Program-made: the position numbers and the translations under genes
Shown here: positions 60,236 to 64,000 of the stretch, one piece after another
How the letters are laid out: each line of letters starts with the position of its first letter
Position numbering within the stretch: the first letter of the stretch is position 1
DNA from: Ruminococcus sp. UBA1409
Lineage (GTDB): Bacteria; Bacillota; Clostridia; Oscillospirales; Ruminococcaceae
Assembly: GCA_002305045.1 (NCBI GenBank)
Contig: DBPX01000008.1
Location: forward strand, 22,680 to 86,679
Reading direction: 5' to 3'
DNA length: 64,000 bases
The notes under the pieces: generated by a model
Told to the model about the DNA's origin: nothing
What the model saw: the letters and a program-made list of their open reading frames with translations, nothing else
The model's database searches: none

Positions 60236-61174
60236 CTACTTTTTCTTGGAGCCTCCTTTTTTATCTATAGCTCCCTGCAAGACCGTCCAGAGCGTGGGGG
60301 CTATGCAGTTGGAGGAGTAAACTCCTGCCAAAAGACCGATTACAAGCGGGAAGGCAAAGCTCAGTATCGACTCGACTCCGGCGACAAGCGCAACTATGCA
60401 TACGCAGACCATAGCCGTAACCGTGGTCACGGTGGTGTTGACCGACCGTCCCACGCACTGGGTTATGCTCATGTTTACAAGCTCGTCGAGCGGTTTTTCG
60501 CTGCCGTAAAGCCTTCTGTTCTCACGGATTCTGTCATAGATTATGATAGTGGCGTTTATGGAGTAGCCCAGAACGGTGAGCAGCACCGCCATGAAGTTGG
60601 CGTTGATGTCAAACCGGCAGATAACGAAGCAGGCGTATACAAAGCACATATCGTGGATAAGCGCAATTACCGAGCAGCAGCCTGCGACCCAGCCGCCTAT
60701 TCTCTTGAACCTGAAGCCGATGTATACTATCATGACAACAGCGGAGAAGGCAACCGCAACAAGGCACTTTCCTAAAAAGCCCCTGCCGGTCGTCGGGTCG
60801 ACATCCTGAGAGCTGTAAAGAGCAAGCTTACTGTCAGGAAGCTGCTGGCTCAGGCTGTCGGTTATGCTGGACTGAACCTCGGAGGACAGCCCGGTAGAGG
60901 ACGGGAAGGTAATCGAAACGGTTTTCATGCCGTCCGCAAGGCTCTCGCCCAGTGATGTCCTGCAGGACTGCCCGGCAAGCTCTGAGGCGATATCAGCCAC
61001 CCTGTCCTCGTCTATAGCTCCCTCATAGGAATATGTGATAATTGTTCCGCCCTTGAACTCGATGTCTACATTCATTCCCAGAACAAAGCTTAAAATCAGG
61101 GCGAGGGCGATTATTGCAGCCGAGAAGCAGTAAAAATACTTCTTCCTTCCGACTATATCATAGACCTTATTCAA
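60236..61174 (-). CDS. secF: protein translocase subunit SecF
   Basis: This 312-residue protein has six membrane segments and one large outside domain (about 35-130). Family motifs are FKGGTIITYSY and, in the membrane core, GYSINATIIIYDRIRENRR. With SecD it uses the proton or sodium gradient to help complete Sec-dependent export. The start is a TTG at 61174 inside the end of secD, with GGAGGT seven bases upstream. Confidence 0.95.
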   Translation of the reverse strand: MNKVYDIVGRKKYFYCFSAAIIALALILSFVLGMNVDIEFKGGTIITYSYEGAIDEDRVADIASELAGQSCRTSLGESLADGMKTVSITFPSSTGLSSEVQSSITDSLSQQLPDSKLALYSSQDVDPTTGRGFLGKCLVAVAFSAVVMIVYIGFRFKRIGGWVAGCCSVIALIHDMCFVYACFVICRFDINANFMAVLLTVLGYSINATIIIYDRIRENRRLYGSEKPLDELVNMSITQCVGRSVNTTVTTVTAMVCVCIVALVAGVESILSFAFPLVIGLLAGVYSSNCIAPTLWTVLQGAIDKKGGSKKK

Positions 61175-62579
61175 CGCTCACACCTCCGTAAAGCTTGGGA
61201 TTCCTCATTGCCTTAAACTTTGAGATGGAGGCAAGCATCAGCCTAGACGCAAGCACGCCGAATACAAAGTTGAGTATTACTCCCACCAAAAGGGTGTAGC
61301 CGAAGGAGTAGATCATGCCCTCTATCGTGGCGGGGAAGGCAAAATAGAGCCAGCTCATAGCCTTTGCAAGGAGGCTGTCCGGCGGGCCGAAGGCTCCCAT
61401 TAGGATTATTGCGACGAAAACTATCGTCAGGTTGCCGTCGAATATCGAGGTCCACGCCCTCTTGTAGCCAAGCTCCAGGGCGGAATTTATAGTCTTGCCG
61501 GAGCGAAGCTCCTCCTTTATCCTCTCGGAGGTGAGTACATTGGCGTCAACTCCCATTCCTATCGACAGAACAATTCCTGCGATTCCCGGGATTGTCAGGG
61601 TGAAGCTGGGTATATTTCCGAAGAAGCCGGTGATGCAGGCTATGCTTCCTACAACCTGTCCCACAAGGGCTATCGAGGCGATAACTCCGGGTAGCCTGTA
61701 CATAGCTATCATGTAAAGGCAGACGACGATAAAGGCTATAAGACCGGCAATGAGCATGGCGTTTCTTGCTCCTACGCCCATAGTAGCCGATATGACCCTG
61801 AAGTTAGAGGTCACAAGCTTATAGGGAAGAGCGCCAGCCGATATCTTGTCGGCAAGCTCCTTGGCTGAATCGTAGGTGAAGTCGCCGCTTATGAACGCCT
61901 TGCCGTCAGAAATAGCCTCGCTTACGGTGGCGTAGGATATGCAGTCGTAGTCCATCCAGGTGGAGATTACGCCGCTTGACTCCGCAAGACGGCTTGTAGC
62001 CTCCGCAAAGCTCTGGGCGCCCTCAGAGTCAAGCTCCAGCGAGACGCCGTACTGGATCTCGTTTGTAAGCTCGTCTATCATGTAGGAAACCGTCGCCGAG
62101 ACTACATGGTCGCCGGTGACGATGACATTCTCCGCCGTAACTCCCGAGGGCTGACCGAGGTCGTCCATCTCATAGCCCTCTCTAAAGGTCAGCTCAGCCA
62201 TCTCGCCAAGCTCCTCAACGGCAGCCTCAGGGTCAAACTCCTCCTCGCCTGCCTGCCAGGGGAATCTTACAATAATGTCATAGTCCGCCTTGTCAACATA
62301 AAGCTCGTAATCTGTGATTCCGAGATTGACAAGACGCATTTCAAGCGCCGCCTTAGCAGCGTCCATCTGCTCCGAGCTTGCCTCTACGCCCTCCGGCGGG
62401 GAGAAGGTGACATCAACGCCTCCGCTGATATCAATGCCCCAGCGGATATCGTCCACCGATTTAATAATCTTGGTCTCGATATCTGCATAGGTGGTGCTTA
62501 CTCCCATGAAGGTGAGCAGGGCAAAAACAGCTATAAGCACAACAACAATAAAAAATACATTCTTATTAATGCGCCGCAC
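61167..62579 (-). CDS. secD: protein translocase subunit SecD
   Basis: This 470-residue protein has membrane segment 1 (about 8-28), the P1/head outside domain (about 40-275, with GIDISGGVDVTFSP) and five C-terminal membrane segments with PGIAGIVLSIGMGVDANVLTSERIKEE. The start is a GTG at 62579 with AAGGAGG upstream. It overlaps secF by eight bases. Promoter at 62674-62702. Confidence 0.95.
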   Translation of the reverse strand: MRRINKNVFFIVVVLIAVFALLTFMGVSTTYADIETKIIKSVDDIRWGIDISGGVDVTFSPPEGVEASSEQMDAAKAALEMRLVNLGITDYELYVDKADYDIIVRFPWQAGEEEFDPEAAVEELGEMAELTFREGYEMDDLGQPSGVTAENVIVTGDHVVSATVSYMIDELTNEIQYGVSLELDSEGAQSFAEATSRLAESSGVISTWMDYDCISYATVSEAISDGKAFISGDFTYDSAKELADKISAGALPYKLVTSNFRVISATMGVGARNAMLIAGLIAFIVVCLYMIAMYRLPGVIASIALVGQVVGSIACITGFFGNIPSFTLTIPGIAGIVLSIGMGVDANVLTSERIKEELRSGKTINSALELGYKRAWTSIFDGNLTIVFVAIILMGAFGPPDSLLAKAMSWLYFAFPATIEGMIYSFGYTLLVGVILNFVFGVLASRLMLASISKFKAMRNPKLYGGVSVE

Positions 62580-62673
62580 TTTCTCTGCCTCCTTAGTTTT
62601 GCTGAATATTGCCGGATTTCGTGAGGCTCTGCCCCGGGAAGCCGGCTATGTCAATTAAGACACTCATTTTATA

Positions 62674-62702
62674 AGTATAGCCGGGAAGAGGCAAAAAGTC
62701 AA
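62674..62702 (-). promoter_or_regulatory. sigma-A promoter of secDF
   Basis: Minus strand: TTGACT (62697-62702), 17-base spacer, TATACT (62674-62679). Confidence 0.72.
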
Positions 62703-62737
62703 GCATCCGGCAAAATAATTGTTGATTTTCGGTCGGC

Positions 62738-64000
62738 CTACCCCAGAGCTATCTCGCCGTCCCTGCCGCAGACTATTTTTGTCCTGTAAAACTCGGCTGC
62801 CGCTCTTGCAAGGTATAGGGAGTCGCAGGCTCCCGCAGTCTCAAAGCTTGAGTGCATGGCAAGCTGTGCAAGACCTATGTCGACGGTCTTGACGGAGACC
62901 CGTGAGGCTAGGATGTTTCCAAGCGTAGAGCCTCCGGGGATGTCGCTTCGGTTGACATATATCTGCACCGGGACCCCGGCACGGCGGCAGATAAGCCTCA
63001 TTACCCCCTCGGAGACGGCGTCGGTGGCGTACCTCTGGTTTCCGTTCTGCTTTATTACTATTCCGCCGTTTATCCTCGGTCTTACCACAGGGTCGGCAAG
63101 CTCGGGATGATTCGGGTGGACGGCGTGGGCGTTGTCTGTGGAGATTACAAAGCTGGAGGCCAGAAGAGGTGCGTATGGCTTTTTTGCGGCGTCGGCGATT
63201 CTTTTGAGCGTAAGCTCCAGAAAGTCGGAGGCGGCTCCCTGCCTTGTCGAGCTTCCGACCTCCTCGTTGTCAAAGACCGCTAAAACAGGCGCAGACTCCG
63301 ACTCCTCGGCGGCTATAAAGCCCCTGAGCGAGGAGTAAACTCCCTGCAGGTCGTCAAGCTGAGGGGAGAGTATAAGCTCGTCGTTCGTCCCGATAAGACA
63401 GCCTCTTTGCCTCTGGTAGAGGTAAAGCTCGCTTGAAAGAATGTCCTTTTCCCTCACTCCGGCGGACTCTGCGGCGAGCCTTAAAAGGCTTCCCTTAGCG
63501 TCCTCCCCGCCTATAATCGGGAGCATGTCCACCTGGGGATTCAGGGCGGGGCTTTCCTGCCCTCTTTGCATATGAATCGCCACGCTGGGAATCACCATCA
63601 AATCCCTGTCTATATTTACAAGCCTTGATGTAAGCCCTCCGCCTGAAAGGACGGTGAGCCTCCCGGCGGCAGAGAGCGGTCTGTCAAGCCAGCTTGAGGG
63701 TATCATCCCGCCGTATCTTTCGGTATTGATTTTTATAAGCCCTCCCGGGGAGGCTATCTCCGGCTCCGGCTTTATCCTATAGGTCGGGGAGTCGCAGTGT
63801 GCGGCTATTATGTTGAAGCCGGCAGGACCCTCCCTTGGGATTCTAAAGGCTATCAGCGAGGACTGATTTCTAGTCACATAATATGACCCTCCCGGGGACA
63901 GCTCCCACTCTCCCGACTCGTCAAGCCGGATATATCCCCTGTTTTCAAGCATCAAGGCTATCTGATATATCGCATGGAACTTGGACGGACTGCCCGAAAT
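62738..64000 (-). CDS. M18-family aspartyl aminopeptidase, 5' end cut by the window
   Basis: 420 residues are visible. The frame runs to the right edge, reading ISGSPSKFHAIYQIALMLENRGY, typical of the M18 N-terminus, so only about 10 residues are missing. Metal-site elements are IIAAHCDSP (His and Asp), ALDNEEVGSS-like VFDNEEVGSSTRQGA (Asp, Glu-Glu), FVISTDNAHAVHPNHPE (Asp) and the final AQLAMHSSFE (His). M18 enzymes are dodecameric cytoplasmic zinc aminopeptidases that prefer acidic N-terminal residues. Confidence 0.93.
   Translation of the reverse strand: MSGSPSKFHAIYQIALMLENRGYIRLDESGEWELSPGGSYYVTRNQSSLIAFRIPREGPAGFNIIAAHCDSPTYRIKPEPEIASPGGLIKINTERYGGMIPSSWLDRPLSAAGRLTVLSGGGLTSRLVNIDRDLMVIPSVAIHMQRGQESPALNPQVDMLPIIGGEDAKGSLLRLAAESAGVREKDILSSELYLYQRQRGCLIGTNDELILSPQLDDLQGVYSSLRGFIAAEESESAPVLAVFDNEEVGSSTRQGAASDFLELTLKRIADAAKKPYAPLLASSFVISTDNAHAVHPNHPELADPVVRPRINGGIVIKQNGNQRYATDAVSEGVMRLICRRAGVPVQIYVNRSDIPGGSTLGNILASRVSVKTVDIGLAQLAMHSSFETAGACDSLYLARAAAEFYRTKIVCGRDGEIALG

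Overview
The window looks like chromosomal DNA from an endospore-forming clostridium, most likely an uncultured Oscillospirales/Ruminococcaceae-type gut bacterium. The basis is a complete gerA-type germinant receptor operon, a T-box leader in front of thrS, RNase Y, a YloU/FakA pair, consensus sigma-A promoters (most with exactly 17-base spacers), strong AGGAGG ribosome binding sites, and a carbohydrate-oriented gene set (GH67, a GH26-like protein, several sugar ABC systems, one shared MsmX-type ATPase). The genus cannot be fixed from the sequence alone. No phage, insertion sequence or CRISPR array was seen.

Layout. 1-12 kb: a partial tRNA, an ECF-like sigma factor with a membrane beta-propeller partner, an aspartate aminotransferase, a membrane-anchored GH25 lysozyme, a small NrdD-tail-like protein behind a promoter carrying two NrdR-box-like sites, then a two-component system, a shrunken ROK-like regulator and a GH67 alpha-glucuronidase in one plus-strand operon. 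12-33 kb, all minus strand: a large locus of two MacB/LolD-type ABC ATPases, a CBM-like/solute-binding fusion, two MalF/MalG permease pairs, an NHL/TPR membrane protein, a YIP1 protein and a DUF5696 protein, followed after a short GNAT-bioY-GH26 operon by an HlyD-type adaptor and an FtsX-type permease. I infer that these form one envelope or polysaccharide-related system, because the ATPases, adaptor and permease needed for a MacAB-like machine are split around the importer genes.

33-45 kb: an NPSTG-anchored surface protein with a perfect consensus promoter, a 5'-deleted trpA remnant abutting T-box-controlled thrS, rny, an M28 peptidase, an SGNH lipoprotein hydrolase, msmX, and rluB with a DUF4830 gene. 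45-64 kb: a heterodimeric ABC exporter, yloU-fakA, gerA operon, a plus-strand run (DUF421, DUF4363, nrdR, trxA, trxB, DUF1349), a TIM-barrel isomerase, secDF and an M18 aminopeptidase cut by the right edge.

The most unusual signal is not a gene. Five intergenic copies (57-167 bp) of a structured repeat share ends GTGCAAAGTGAG/CTCACTTTGCAC or close variants. They enclose two or three further stems whose bases differ between copies while pairing is kept, predicting a four-way (or, in two copies, three-way) junction. Four copies lie just downstream of small perfect hairpins that directly follow stop codons of minus-strand genes. Other points of interest are the loss of the GH26 acid/base glutamate, the NrdR-type promoter of the small NrdD-like gene, a possible 6S-like RNA, and the trpA remnant.
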